Source of the DNA: Geobacter sp.
Lineage (GTDB): Bacteria; Desulfobacterota; Desulfuromonadia; Geobacterales; Pseudopelobacteraceae
Length of the DNA stretch: 26,168 nt
Assembly (NCBI GenBank): GCA_027346925.1
Contig: DAIERH010000007.1
Location: 1 to 26,168 of the forward strand
Reading direction: 5' to 3'
Shown: piece by piece, positions 16,780-23,803 of the stretch
How the letters are laid out: each line of letters starts with the position of its first letter
How positions within the stretch are numbered: position 1 is the stretch's first letter
The notes under the pieces: model-generated
What the model was told of the DNA's origin: nothing
Seen by the model: the letters and a program-made list of their open reading frames with translations, nothing else
Databases searched by the model: none
Made by a program: the position numbers and the translations under genes

Positions 16780-17985
16780 CTACCCCACGTCCAGAACGTA
16801 CCCCTTTCCTTCGAGATACTCGACAATCTCACGGATGTGCTCGTAGCCGCGGGTTTCCAATTCCAGTGACACCTCGGTCTTCCCCAGGGCCAGGGATTTG
16901 GAGCGGCGATCGTGGGTGATGAGGTGGATGTTGGCCCTGGTAGCGGCCACGTCGGTCGTCAGGGCTGCCAGCGATCCGGGCAGGTCGTCCAATTCGATCC
17001 TCAATTTCAAGTAGCGTCCCGCCGCCAGAAGACCCCGCTCGACAACTATCGCGATGGTCTTGACGTCGATATTGCCGCCCGACAACAGGCAGACGGTCTT
17101 GCCGCTCAGGCCCTCAACCCTCTTGTGCAATACCGCGGCCAGCGGTACGGCCCCGGCCCCCTCCACCAGCAGCTTGGTCCGCTCCAAGAGCGATACGATG
17201 GCCAGGGCAATCTCCTCCTCCTCGACCAGCACGATCTCATCGACACAATCCCTGATCACCGGCAGGGTCTTGCTGCCGGGCAGCTTGACCGCAATGCCGT
17301 CGGCCAGCGTCACGCTGACGGGTGATTCGCACGGCTTTCCGGTCCGAAACGAGAGCGACATGGACTTGGCGGCCATCGATTCGACGCCGATGATGCGGAC
17401 GTGCGGGGCAATTTCTCTGACCGCCGCCGCCATGCCGGCGATCAGCCCGCCACCCCCTACCGGGACGATCAGATTCCGGAGATCCGGTTCTTTTTCCAGT
17501 ATCTCCAGGGCAATCGTCCCCTGCCCGGCCATGACGAGTTCATCATCGAACGGATGCACGAACAGGGCGCCGGTAGAGCGCTGCGCCTCCCAGGCGGCTT
17601 GGCATGCCTCGTCGAAGTTCCTGCCGGTCAGTACCACCTCGGCCCCGTAGTCGCGGGTGGACTGCACCTTCTGCGGCGGCGTGATCTCCGGCATGTAGAC
17701 CGTGGCCCTGACACCCAGCAGGTCGGCCGAAAAGGCCACCCCCTGGGCGTGATTGCCGGCTGATGCCGTTATGACCCCGTTCGCGAGGGTGTCGCGGGGT
17801 TGGGCGGTCATGAAATTGAGAGCCCCCCTGATCTTGAAGGAACCGGTCCGCTGGAGGTTCTCGCACTTGAAGTAGAGCGGCACCCCCAGTTTTTCCGAGT
17901 AGTAGTGGGAATACATCAACTCGGTGCAACGGACGCGCTTTTTCAGGCGATCATGGGCTTCCAGTATGAGATCGTAAAGATGCAT
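16780..17985 (-). CDS. ilvA: Threonine ammonia-lyase (PLP-dependent, ACT domain)
   Basis: The enzyme deaminates L-threonine to 2-oxobutanoate and ammonia. From the ATG at 17985 it has 401 aa, the normal length. Upstream in-frame ATGs would add about 48 residues with no family resemblance. The PLP lysine is K51 in GSFKIRGALNF. The phosphate-binding glycines are VGGGGLIAGMA near 180. SAGNHAQGVAFSA is the second family signature. The C-terminal 75 residues form an ACT domain (LRIELDDLPGSLAALTTDVA), as in the shorter TdcB-like/clostridial class rather than long E. coli IlvA. Geobacter species can also make isoleucine through citramalate, so the role may be catabolic or auxiliary. It is transcribed divergently from trxB. 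Confidence 0.93.
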   Translation of the reverse strand: MHLYDLILEAHDRLKKRVRCTELMYSHYYSEKLGVPLYFKCENLQRTGSFKIRGALNFMTAQPRDTLANGVITASAGNHAQGVAFSADLLGVRATVYMPEITPPQKVQSTRDYGAEVVLTGRNFDEACQAAWEAQRSTGALFVHPFDDELVMAGQGTIALEILEKEPDLRNLIVPVGGGGLIAGMAAAVREIAPHVRIIGVESMAAKSMSLSFRTGKPCESPVSVTLADGIAVKLPGSKTLPVIRDCVDEIVLVEEEEIALAIVSLLERTKLLVEGAGAVPLAAVLHKRVEGLSGKTVCLLSGGNIDVKTIAIVVERGLLAAGRYLKLRIELDDLPGSLAALTTDVAATRANIHLITHDRRSKSLALGKTEVSLELETRGYEHIREIVEYLEGKGYVLDVG

Positions 17986-18069
17986 GGATGATTGGGTTCT
18001 CCCGGCTAAGGTGAAATGATAGTAACAGATGGAACGGGCAGGGTCAAACGCGAAGGAGATGTTTGAGGC

Positions 18070-18098
18070 TTGGCAAGGCAGCGCTAACCTGATACATT
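18070..18098 (+). promoter_or_regulatory. Candidate sigma70 promoter for trxB
   Basis: TTGGCA (18070-18075), a 17-nt spacer and TACATT (18093-18098) lie about 30 nt before the trxB start. Five of six and four of six bases match consensus. Confidence 0.4.
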
Positions 18099-18127
18099 TA
18101 CTCACATTCCATCGCGCAGGAGGTTTC

Positions 18128-19078
18128 ATGGACCCAGTTCATCACCAATTGATCATTCTCGGCGCCGGCCCGGCCGGTTATACCGCCGCTGTGTATGCCG
18201 CGCGGGCGAATCTCGAACCCGTTCTCATTACCGGGCTGCAACCGGGAGGCCAGCTCACCACCACCACCGAGGTGGACAACTGGCCCGGCGAACATGAGGG
18301 GGTCCAGGGTCCGGACCTGATGGAACGCATGCGGCTGCATGCCGAACGGTTCAACACCCGGATGGTCAACGACCATATCAAGCGGGCCGACCTGCTCCGG
18401 CGCCCTTTCCTGCTCGAAGGGGACGCCTCCGATTATACCTGTGATGCCCTGATCATCGCCACCGGAGCCTCGGCCAAATATCTCGGCCTTCCCTCGGAAA
18501 AGGCCTTCATGGGCAAGGGGGTCTCGGCCTGCGCCACCTGCGACGGTTTCTTTTACCGGGGTAAGGATGTGGCCGTGATCGGCGGCGGCAATACGGCCGT
18601 GGAAGAGGCTCTCTACCTCGCCAACATCGCCCGCCATGTGACGGTCATTCATCGTCGAGACCAGTTCCGTGCGGAGAAGATCCTGGCCGACCGGCTCATC
18701 GAGAAGACCAAGGGGGGCAATGTCACCATCGAGTGGCATCATATGCTGGACGAGGTGTTGGGAGATGGCAGTGGCGTGACCGGTATCCGCATCTGTCACA
18801 CCAGCGGCTCCACCAAGGAGATCCCCCTGCACGGGGTCTTCATCGCCATCGGTCATTCGCCCAATACCGCCATTTTCAAGGGGCAGTTGGACATGGACAA
18901 CGGCTATATCCGGACCCGTGGCGGCAACGAGGGCAATGTGACGGCAACCAGCGTGACGGGTGTCTTTGCCGCCGGCGATGTTCAGGACTACATCTATCGC
19001 CAGGCCATCACCTCGGCCGGTACGGGCTGCATGGCCGCCCTGGATGCCGAACGCTATCTTGATCTGCTCAAGAAGTAG
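18128..19078 (+). CDS. trxB: Thioredoxin reductase
   Basis: This is an NADPH-dependent flavoenzyme that reduces thioredoxin. It has 316 aa from the ATG at 18128, preceded by AGGAGGT at close to ideal spacing; an upstream in-frame start is unsupported. The FAD site is LGAGPAGYTAA (11-21). The redox-active disulfide is CATC (135-138). The NADPH site is IGGGNTAVEEA (151-161) with HRRDQFRAEK after it. The C-terminal FAD motif is VFAAGDVQDYIYRQ. All family landmarks are intact. It heads a short plus-strand unit with a 55-codon acidic ORF and ends at a strong terminator. Confidence 0.97.
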   Translation: MDPVHHQLIILGAGPAGYTAAVYAARANLEPVLITGLQPGGQLTTTTEVDNWPGEHEGVQGPDLMERMRLHAERFNTRMVNDHIKRADLLRRPFLLEGDASDYTCDALIIATGASAKYLGLPSEKAFMGKGVSACATCDGFFYRGKDVAVIGGGNTAVEEALYLANIARHVTVIHRRDQFRAEKILADRLIEKTKGGNVTIEWHHMLDEVLGDGSGVTGIRICHTSGSTKEIPLHGVFIAIGHSPNTAIFKGQLDMDNGYIRTRGGNEGNVTATSVTGVFAAGDVQDYIYRQAITSAGTGCMAALDAERYLDLLKK

Positions 19079-19086
19079 GGGGGGCG

Positions 19087-19254
19087 ATGTCGGCGGGGCC
19101 TGACGATCTGGAGAAACTTCTCGGCGATGTTCGCAAAACCATCAGCGATAACGAACGGTTTTTACGGACCCTTCTTGAGGATGCCGTGGATGTGGGAATT
19201 GAAACGGACGATGCCGGGGAGGACAAGGAAGAGGAGGAGTTCGAGGAATTGTAG
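19087..19254 (+). CDS. Small acidic 55-aa protein downstream of trxB
   Basis: The ATG at 19087 follows the trxB stop by 8 nt and has a G-rich ribosome site (taggggggg). The stop is TAG at 19252-19254. The product (MSAGPDDLEKLLGDVRKTIS..., ending in a run rich in Glu/Asp) is strongly acidic and predicted helical. It has no membrane segment and no cysteine. I do not recognise a family. Its position between trxB and the shared terminator argues that it is translated as part of that operon. Confidence 0.6.
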   Translation: MSAGPDDLEKLLGDVRKTISDNERFLRTLLEDAVDVGIETDDAGEDKEEEEFEEL

Positions 19255-19287
19255 AGTTGTCAGGTTATGGTATTTTTAATAGGTAAG

Positions 19288-19321
19288 AAAAAAGCCCCCG
19301 GATGTTTTCCGGGGGCTTTTT
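19288..19321. terminator. Bidirectional rho-independent terminator
   Basis: GCCCCCGGA (19294-19302) pairs perfectly with TCCGGGGGC (19308-19316) around a five-base loop. The stem is flanked by an A-run on the left and a T-run on the right. It can end both the trxB transcript and the convergent cytochrome transcript, whose stop is at 19329. Confidence 0.95.
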
Positions 19322-19328
19322 CACTCGT

Positions 19329-20867
19329 CTAGTGATGAGCTTCCTTGGCCTGCTGTTTCCCTTCGCCGGGGACATCATGGCCGCCGGCGGAGTGGCAGTC
19401 ACTACAGTTAGTCTTGTAGAGATCGTCGCCGATGTCCACCGGGTGAACGAAGTTCTTCGGTGTCGTGCCTGCCGGGACGTTTTCCTGTACCTGGCGCAGG
19501 ACCGAATGGCAGAGGTTGCAATCCTTGGAGATCACCCTCCCTTCGGCGGTCTTGTGTTTGCCGTCATGGCAGCGGAAGCAGCCGGGGCTGTAAAAGTGGC
19601 CGATATGGTTGGGATAGGTGCTCCATTTGACCTTCATGGCCGGGAAGAAGTTGCGTTCATAGATATCCTTCACGTGTTCCACGGCCTGGTTGATGGCGGC
19701 TGCTTTGTCTTGGGCAATCTTGGGGTAGTTCTTGGCGTAGTAGGCGGGCAGTTCCGTGGCGATGGTAGCCAGGCCTTCCTCCTTGGTTTTGTAATTGCGA
19801 TTGAGCAATTCCACGCCCACCTTCTTCAGGTAGGGCAGAGACTGGTCGATATGGCCGGAGACGAAGTTCATGTCCATCTCCTCGCCCGGAGAGTGGTAGA
19901 TATGGGCCGGTCGATTGTGGCAGTCCGTGCAGTCCATCAGTCGTTTTTTCGCCTTGGCGATCTCGTCCTTGGTAAGGGACTCCTCGGTGCTCATGTATTC
20001 GGTGAACTTACCGTCCTTGCCCTTGACGGCAATGTATGGAATGTCGAAACGCTTCGGATCCTTGGCGATGTAATAGACATCCTGGCTGATATGCCAGTGA
20101 ATCCCGTTATGGCTGACGGATTTCGGGCTCTCGCCAATATGGATCAGCAGGTCGATCTGCCGTGGGGTGTTCGCCTCGTTCGGGGCATAGTGGTAAAAGG
20201 CCTTCTCGCGCCCCTGGTAAAATTTCTCGGGCCAGTGGCAGTGTTCACAGGTTTCACGGGCGGGACGCAGGTTCTCGATGGGTGTCTCGATGGTTTCGGG
20301 ATAGGTGTGGAACAGTACCGCATAGAGTTGTTTCATTCCGGAAATCTTGGCCTTGACGTACCAGGCGGCGCCGGGACCCACATGGCATTCAACGCATTTG
20401 ACCTTGGCATGGGGAGAGTTTTGCCAGGCTGTATGCTCCGGGGTCATGACCGGGTGGCACAGTTCACCGCAGAAGGAGGTAGATTCGGTGAATTCGAAGC
20501 CCTGGATGGAGGCGACCGCCACTATCACCACGAACAGTGCCGTGGCAATGATGAAAAAGATAAACAGGTGCCGTTTATGCGGATCGTTCAGATCGAGGCG
20601 AGGGAAAGGAGGGATGTCGGCCTGGGGGCTCTGGCGTTGCTGGTTCCTCACCCGCCACGCGCCGACAGGAACAAGCAGCAGGCCAAAGATGAGCATGCCG
20701 GGAAAGAGGAAATAGGTCATCAGTCCCAGATAGGGGTGTTCGATGCCGGTGATCATCTCGAAGGCGCTAAAGGCGATGATGAGGCCGGTGGCCGTCAGTG
20801 CCATGACGAAACCGATGAGGCTGATGAGGTTCCAGGCGTATCCCGCTGTTTTTCGAATGGTGGCCAT
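19329..20867 (-). CDS. imcH: Heptahaem NapC/NirT-type inner-membrane cytochrome c (ImcH-like)
   Basis: This is a 512-aa membrane-anchored cytochrome. Three hydrophobic segments lie at about 14-38, 46-70 and 101-122. Seven CXXCH haem sites follow at C133, C158, C207, C313, C430, C450 and C488, the first two with NapC/NirT-like spacing (SFCGELCHPVM; KCVECHVGPG). Length, membrane topology and haem number match ImcH of Geobacter sulfurreducens, a quinol-oxidising cytochrome needed for high-potential extracellular acceptors. A paralogue of similar layout cannot be excluded without alignment. It would pass electrons from the quinol pool to periplasmic cytochromes. The ATG at 20867 has GGAG 11 bases upstream. 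It is transcribed away from the tetrahaem/FeS/NrfD operon. Confidence 0.82.
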   Translation of the reverse strand: MATIRKTAGYAWNLISLIGFVMALTATGLIIAFSAFEMITGIEHPYLGLMTYFLFPGMLIFGLLLVPVGAWRVRNQQRQSPQADIPPFPRLDLNDPHKRHLFIFFIIATALFVVIVAVASIQGFEFTESTSFCGELCHPVMTPEHTAWQNSPHAKVKCVECHVGPGAAWYVKAKISGMKQLYAVLFHTYPETIETPIENLRPARETCEHCHWPEKFYQGREKAFYHYAPNEANTPRQIDLLIHIGESPKSVSHNGIHWHISQDVYYIAKDPKRFDIPYIAVKGKDGKFTEYMSTEESLTKDEIAKAKKRLMDCTDCHNRPAHIYHSPGEEMDMNFVSGHIDQSLPYLKKVGVELLNRNYKTKEEGLATIATELPAYYAKNYPKIAQDKAAAINQAVEHVKDIYERNFFPAMKVKWSTYPNHIGHFYSPGCFRCHDGKHKTAEGRVISKDCNLCHSVLRQVQENVPAGTTPKNFVHPVDIGDDLYKTNCSDCHSAGGHDVPGEGKQQAKEAHH

Positions 20868-20933
20868 GTCTTGGACTGCTCCTTCTTTGTGGGTAATAAA
20901 ATAGCAATTCTGTAGTGTATGCAGAATTTTATA

Positions 20934-20954
20934 TGTAAATTATAACAATTTACA
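20934..20954. promoter_or_regulatory. Operator-like inverted repeat over the cytochrome -10
   Basis: TGTAAATT (20934-20941) and AATTTACA (20947-20954) form a perfect 8-bp inverted repeat with a 5-bp centre. The candidate -10 box lies inside it, so a dimeric regulator bound here would block transcription. The identity of the regulator is unknown. Confidence 0.45.
20939..20947 (-). promoter_or_regulatory. Extended -10 promoter element for the heptahaem cytochrome
   Basis: On the minus strand these bases read TGTTATAAT, a perfect TGnTATAAT. Transcription would start near 20932, giving a leader of about 65 nt before the ATG at 20867. No good -35 lies at 17 nt; a TTGACA at 20976-20971 is too far away to pair with it. 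Confidence 0.5.
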
Positions 20955-21045
20955 ATATGGCGACATGTGTTGTCAAAACTTTTTATCGCCGGGCCGAGTA
21001 CTTGAGAAGGTTTAGTGCAAAACTCAAGAAACGGGAAAACTTATA

Positions 21046-21073
21046 TTGACAAATTTAGGGTAAATGACTTAAT
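21046..21073 (+). promoter_or_regulatory. Candidate promoter of the tetrahaem/FeS/NrfD operon
   Basis: A perfect TTGACA (21046-21051) is followed after 16 nt by CTTAAT (21068-21073), four of six matches. The leader to the TTG start would be about 90 nt and would include the CCGTTATATT direct repeats. Confidence 0.35.
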
Positions 21074-21080
21074 TTGAACA

Positions 21081-21147
21081 CCGTTATATTATTTTACAAA
21101 TTATTGGCAAGGGCCGTACCCGTCATAGTGTAATTTACCGTTATATT
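21081..21147 (+). repeat. CCGTTATATT direct repeat
   Basis: The 10-mer occurs at 21081-21090 and 21138-21147, 57 bp apart, just downstream of the candidate promoter. The right copy is preceded by AATTTACC, one base from the AATTTACA half-site of the leftward operator. Confidence 0.4.
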
Positions 21148-21169
21148 TCGATAATCGGAGGTGCTTATT

Positions 21170-21658
21170 TTGAAAAACCATGTTCTAAGACCCGTGTTCG
21201 TCGTCATAGCGGTCGTCGTCGGCATCGTTTTTACGAGAACGCTGCTGGTCCCTGGTGATTTTGGCGTCTACGAGCGTGGCTACATGTATGGGTGGCACCG
21301 TAAGTCCAACGAAGAGGAGTGGAAGACGGTCCGGGTGAAGTATAAAACCTCCAAGGCCTGCCCGGAATGCCATGAGGACAAGTATAATGCCATCAAGGAT
21401 TCTCCCCACGCCATGATCAGTTGCGAAAATTGCCACGGCCCGTCGTACGATCATCCCAAGGACCCGCTGGGCTTGAGCATTGACCGCAGGCGGGACCTGT
21501 GCGTACGCTGCCACTCCTATCTGCCCTATAAGACCAGCGGCCGGGGGGACATCCCGGGCATCAACCCGGAGACCCATTATCCACAGGCCGAATGTGTAAT
21601 GTGCCATATCCCCCATAATCCGAAGCCGATGAACCAGAAGCCGGAGGTGAAGTCATGA
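21170..21658 (+). CDS. cbcS: Membrane-anchored tetrahaem cytochrome c (CbcS-like)
   Basis: This is a 162-aa cytochrome. I choose the TTG at 21170 because CGGAGG sits eight bases before it; a GTG at 21161 lies within that ribosome site. One N-terminal membrane segment (about 6-25, VLRPVFVVIAVVVGIVF) keeps the domain in the periplasm. Haem sites are CPECH (C64), CENCH (C85), CVRCH (C111) and CVMCH (C142). Size, haem number and gene order (cytochrome, FeS, NrfD) match CbcS of the Cbc4 complex of Geobacter sulfurreducens. It would accept electrons from the FeS/membrane module or return them from the periplasmic pool. It overlaps the next gene by ATGA. Confidence 0.8.
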   Translation: MKNHVLRPVFVVIAVVVGIVFTRTLLVPGDFGVYERGYMYGWHRKSNEEEWKTVRVKYKTSKACPECHEDKYNAIKDSPHAMISCENCHGPSYDHPKDPLGLSIDRRRDLCVRCHSYLPYKTSGRGDIPGINPETHYPQAECVMCHIPHNPKPMNQKPEVKS

Positions 21659-22440
21659 TGAATCGCCGTGAGTTCTGCAAGAAGACCATGATCGCGGTGG
21701 GCGGACTTGTCTTGCCCTTGGCCGCGTTCGAGGTGTTTGATCCGAGCACGCTACGGGCCGAGAAAGAGGGGAGGGGCAAGACGCGCTGGGCCTTTCTGGT
21801 GGATACCCGGAAGTGTGTGGGGTGCGGCTTTTGTGTCAAGGCCTGCAAGGTCGAGAACGAGGTGCCCTACGACGCCAACGTGACCCGCACCTGGGTGGAG
21901 CGTTACGTGACCACCACGGACGGCAAGACCTATATCGACTCTCCCAAGGGTGGACGCGATGGCTTCACGACGATGAAGATCGATCAAAACCTCGAGGGCA
22001 TGCATGAGATAAAGGCCGAGGAGATCAGCAGAGCGTTCTTCGTTCCCAAACTCTGCAACCAGTGCGACAACCCCCCCTGCGTTCAGGTTTGCCCGGTGGG
22101 CGCCACCTACCAGACCGAGGACGGGGTAGTGCTGGTGGACCGCACATGGTGCATCGGCTGCGGCTACTGCATCATGGGTTGCCCCTACAGTGTCCGTTTC
22201 TTCCATCCCGTCTATCACGTGGCGGAGAAATGCAACTTTTGTTACCACCGCATCTCCAAGGGAATGAAAACCGCCTGCGTGGACGCCTGTCCCTTCGAGG
22301 CCCGCCGTATCGGCAATCTCAAGGATCCGGACGACCCGGTAACCAAGATCATCATGACGGAACGGGTCAACGTGCTGAAGGAGGAGTTCGGCACCAAGCC
22401 GCAGGTCTTCTACCTGGGACTCTCGAAGGAGGTAAAATAG
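21655..22440 (+). CDS. cbcT: Periplasmic four-[4Fe-4S] ferredoxin subunit with Tat signal (CbcT-like)
   Basis: This 261-aa protein starts at 21655, overlapping the cytochrome stop, with GGAGG upstream. The N-terminus MMNRREFCKKTMIAVGGLVL carries a twin-arginine motif and hydrophobic stretch, so the folded protein is exported. Sixteen cysteines form four cluster motifs: CVGCGFCVKAC (54-64), CNQCDNPPCVQVC (134-146), CIGCGYCIMGC (166-176) and CNFC...CVDAC (193-212). This is the NrfC/PsrB/DmsB-type electron-transfer subunit. With the flanking cytochrome and NrfD protein it should carry electrons between the membrane quinol site and the haems. Confidence 0.9.
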   Translation: MMNRREFCKKTMIAVGGLVLPLAAFEVFDPSTLRAEKEGRGKTRWAFLVDTRKCVGCGFCVKACKVENEVPYDANVTRTWVERYVTTTDGKTYIDSPKGGRDGFTTMKIDQNLEGMHEIKAEEISRAFFVPKLCNQCDNPPCVQVCPVGATYQTEDGVVLVDRTWCIGCGYCIMGCPYSVRFFHPVYHVAEKCNFCYHRISKGMKTACVDACPFEARRIGNLKDPDDPVTKIIMTERVNVLKEEFGTKPQVFYLGLSKEVK

Positions 22441-22442
22441 CC

Positions 22443-23696
22443 ATGGTGCACGGTGAGGCTTGGACCCTGAAAGAATTTTTCGTCTATCCGAACGAGTACA
22501 TCTACTGGTCAATCCAGATCGTCATGTATCCCTTCATGACCGGCCTGGTGGCGGGCGCTTTCGTGCTCTCCTCCCTGTACCACGTTTTCGGCGTGAAGCA
22601 GTTGAAGGACATCGCTCGCTTCTCCCTCGTTTTTTCCCTGGCGTTGCTCCCGGTAGCAATGATGCCGCTGCTTTTGCATCTACAGCAGCCGCAGCGGGGG
22701 ATCAACGTCATGATGACACCCCACTTCACCTCGGCCATCGCGGCGTTCGGCATCGTCTTTACCACGTACGGCATGATTGTCGCTTCTGAGATCTGGTTCG
22801 TCTACCGCCGCTTCATAGTGGAAAGCGTTCTGGAATTGCGCGCCAAGGACGGGCGCAGTCCGGTTGAATCGCTCCGGCTTCTGGTCTATTCAGTGATCTC
22901 CATGGGGGCGATGGACATCAGCGAGGCGGCCCTGCACAAGGACGAGCGCGCCGTGGGTATTTTGGCCGGCATCGGCATCCCGGTGGCCTGTTTCCTCCAC
23001 GGCTATGCAGGATTCATCTTCGGATCGGTCAAGGCGAATGCCCTCTGGATGACGCCGCTTATGCCGGTGATCTTCATCTGTTCGGCGGTAGTGTCGGGTA
23101 TTGCCCTGTGCATCGCCACCTACATCGTCACCATGGAGATCCGCAAGCTGATCTTTGCCTGGAGGAGCAAGAATGACCCGGATCTGCCCAGCACCGAGGA
23201 ACTCAAGAGCGCCGAGATTCACGTGGTCACCATGACCGCCAAGTACCTGGTGATGTTCATGATCCTGGCCATAACCCTTGAGATGCTGGACTTGATCTTC
23301 CGCGGCTATACGGCGGTCAAGTCGTGGGATATCGTGCGCAAGGTCATCTATGAAAAGGACTTCACCAAGATATTCATCCTCCAGTACGGTTTGGGGAACG
23401 TGGTCCCGTTCATCCTCCTCCTGATGCCAAGGCTGACCATCCGGAGGGCGTTGCTGGCCACCCTGCTGGTGCTCATGGGAGTCTTCATGATGCGCTGGAA
23501 CGTCGTCATTGGCGGGCAGGCCTTCTCCGCTTCATTCGCCGGTTTCATGGAGTACAAGCTGCCGCTCTGGCCGGACAGCCTGGAAACGTTCAAGGAAGGG
23601 TTGATGGGAGCCCTGACGGTCATAGTCACCCCCTTTGTGCTGTTCTACCTGGTTACCAGGATTCTTCCGGTGTTCGGGGTGAAGGATTCACACTGA
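22443..23696 (+). CDS. cbcU: NrfD/PsrC-type integral membrane quinone-interacting subunit (CbcU-like)
   Basis: The product is 417 aa from the ATG at 22443, 2 nt after the FeS gene stop, with GGAGG ten bases upstream. It has roughly ten hydrophobic helices, and an N-terminal region (WSIQIVMYPFMTGLVAGAFV) typical of the NrfD family. Acidic residues in or near helices (ASEIWFV, LEMLDLIF) are candidates for quinone or proton sites. It anchors the FeS subunit and exchanges electrons with menaquinone. No catalytic molybdenum subunit is nearby, which fits a quinone-cytochrome redox complex rather than a reductase. Confidence 0.88.
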   Translation: MVHGEAWTLKEFFVYPNEYIYWSIQIVMYPFMTGLVAGAFVLSSLYHVFGVKQLKDIARFSLVFSLALLPVAMMPLLLHLQQPQRGINVMMTPHFTSAIAAFGIVFTTYGMIVASEIWFVYRRFIVESVLELRAKDGRSPVESLRLLVYSVISMGAMDISEAALHKDERAVGILAGIGIPVACFLHGYAGFIFGSVKANALWMTPLMPVIFICSAVVSGIALCIATYIVTMEIRKLIFAWRSKNDPDLPSTEELKSAEIHVVTMTAKYLVMFMILAITLEMLDLIFRGYTAVKSWDIVRKVIYEKDFTKIFILQYGLGNVVPFILLLMPRLTIRRALLATLLVLMGVFMMRWNVVIGGQAFSASFAGFMEYKLPLWPDSLETFKEGLMGALTVIVTPFVLFYLVTRILPVFGVKDSH

Positions 23697-23803
23697 GAGA
23701 TGTCTCCGGGGTAGCCCTGTAGTGTCGGACGCCAGGACGTGAGCAGTGGTTGAGCCGTGGAGATGGCTGTAGGCGGTCGATTCTGCCAGTCGGGAGGTAT
23801 GGG

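Larger units (their letters stand above)
20868..21169. other. AT-rich divergent control region between the two cytochrome units
   Basis: This 302-bp region has no ORF worth calling and is much more AT-rich than its flanks. It holds a candidate promoter in each direction, an 8-bp inverted repeat over the leftward -10, a 10-bp direct repeat on the right, and a 6-bp hairpin CTTGAG/CTCAAG (21001-21006 and 21023-21028). I looked for the conserved core of a GEMM-type cyclic-dinucleotide riboswitch, known for Geobacter cytochrome genes, and did not find it. Confidence 0.6.

Noticed and set aside
18029..18127. N-terminal extension of trxB to an upstream in-frame start
   Set aside because: The ATG at 18128 has a near-perfect ribosome site and gives the normal TrxB N-terminus; the extension would overlap the promoter region.
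17986..18129. N-terminal extension of threonine ammonia-lyase
   Set aside because: The extra 48 residues resemble no family sequence and would run into the trxB promoter; MHLYDLILEA is a typical start.
19302..20915. Long open frame antisense to the heptahaem cytochrome gene
   Set aside because: The opposite strand carries seven CXXCH motifs, membrane helices and a proper start. The antisense product has no recognisable domain and arises from GC-rich codon bias.
20868..21169. Possible GEMM-type cyclic-dinucleotide riboswitch upstream of the cytochromes
   Set aside because: Such elements precede some Geobacter cytochrome genes, but the conserved core with the ACGCAAAG-type segment is absent on both strands.
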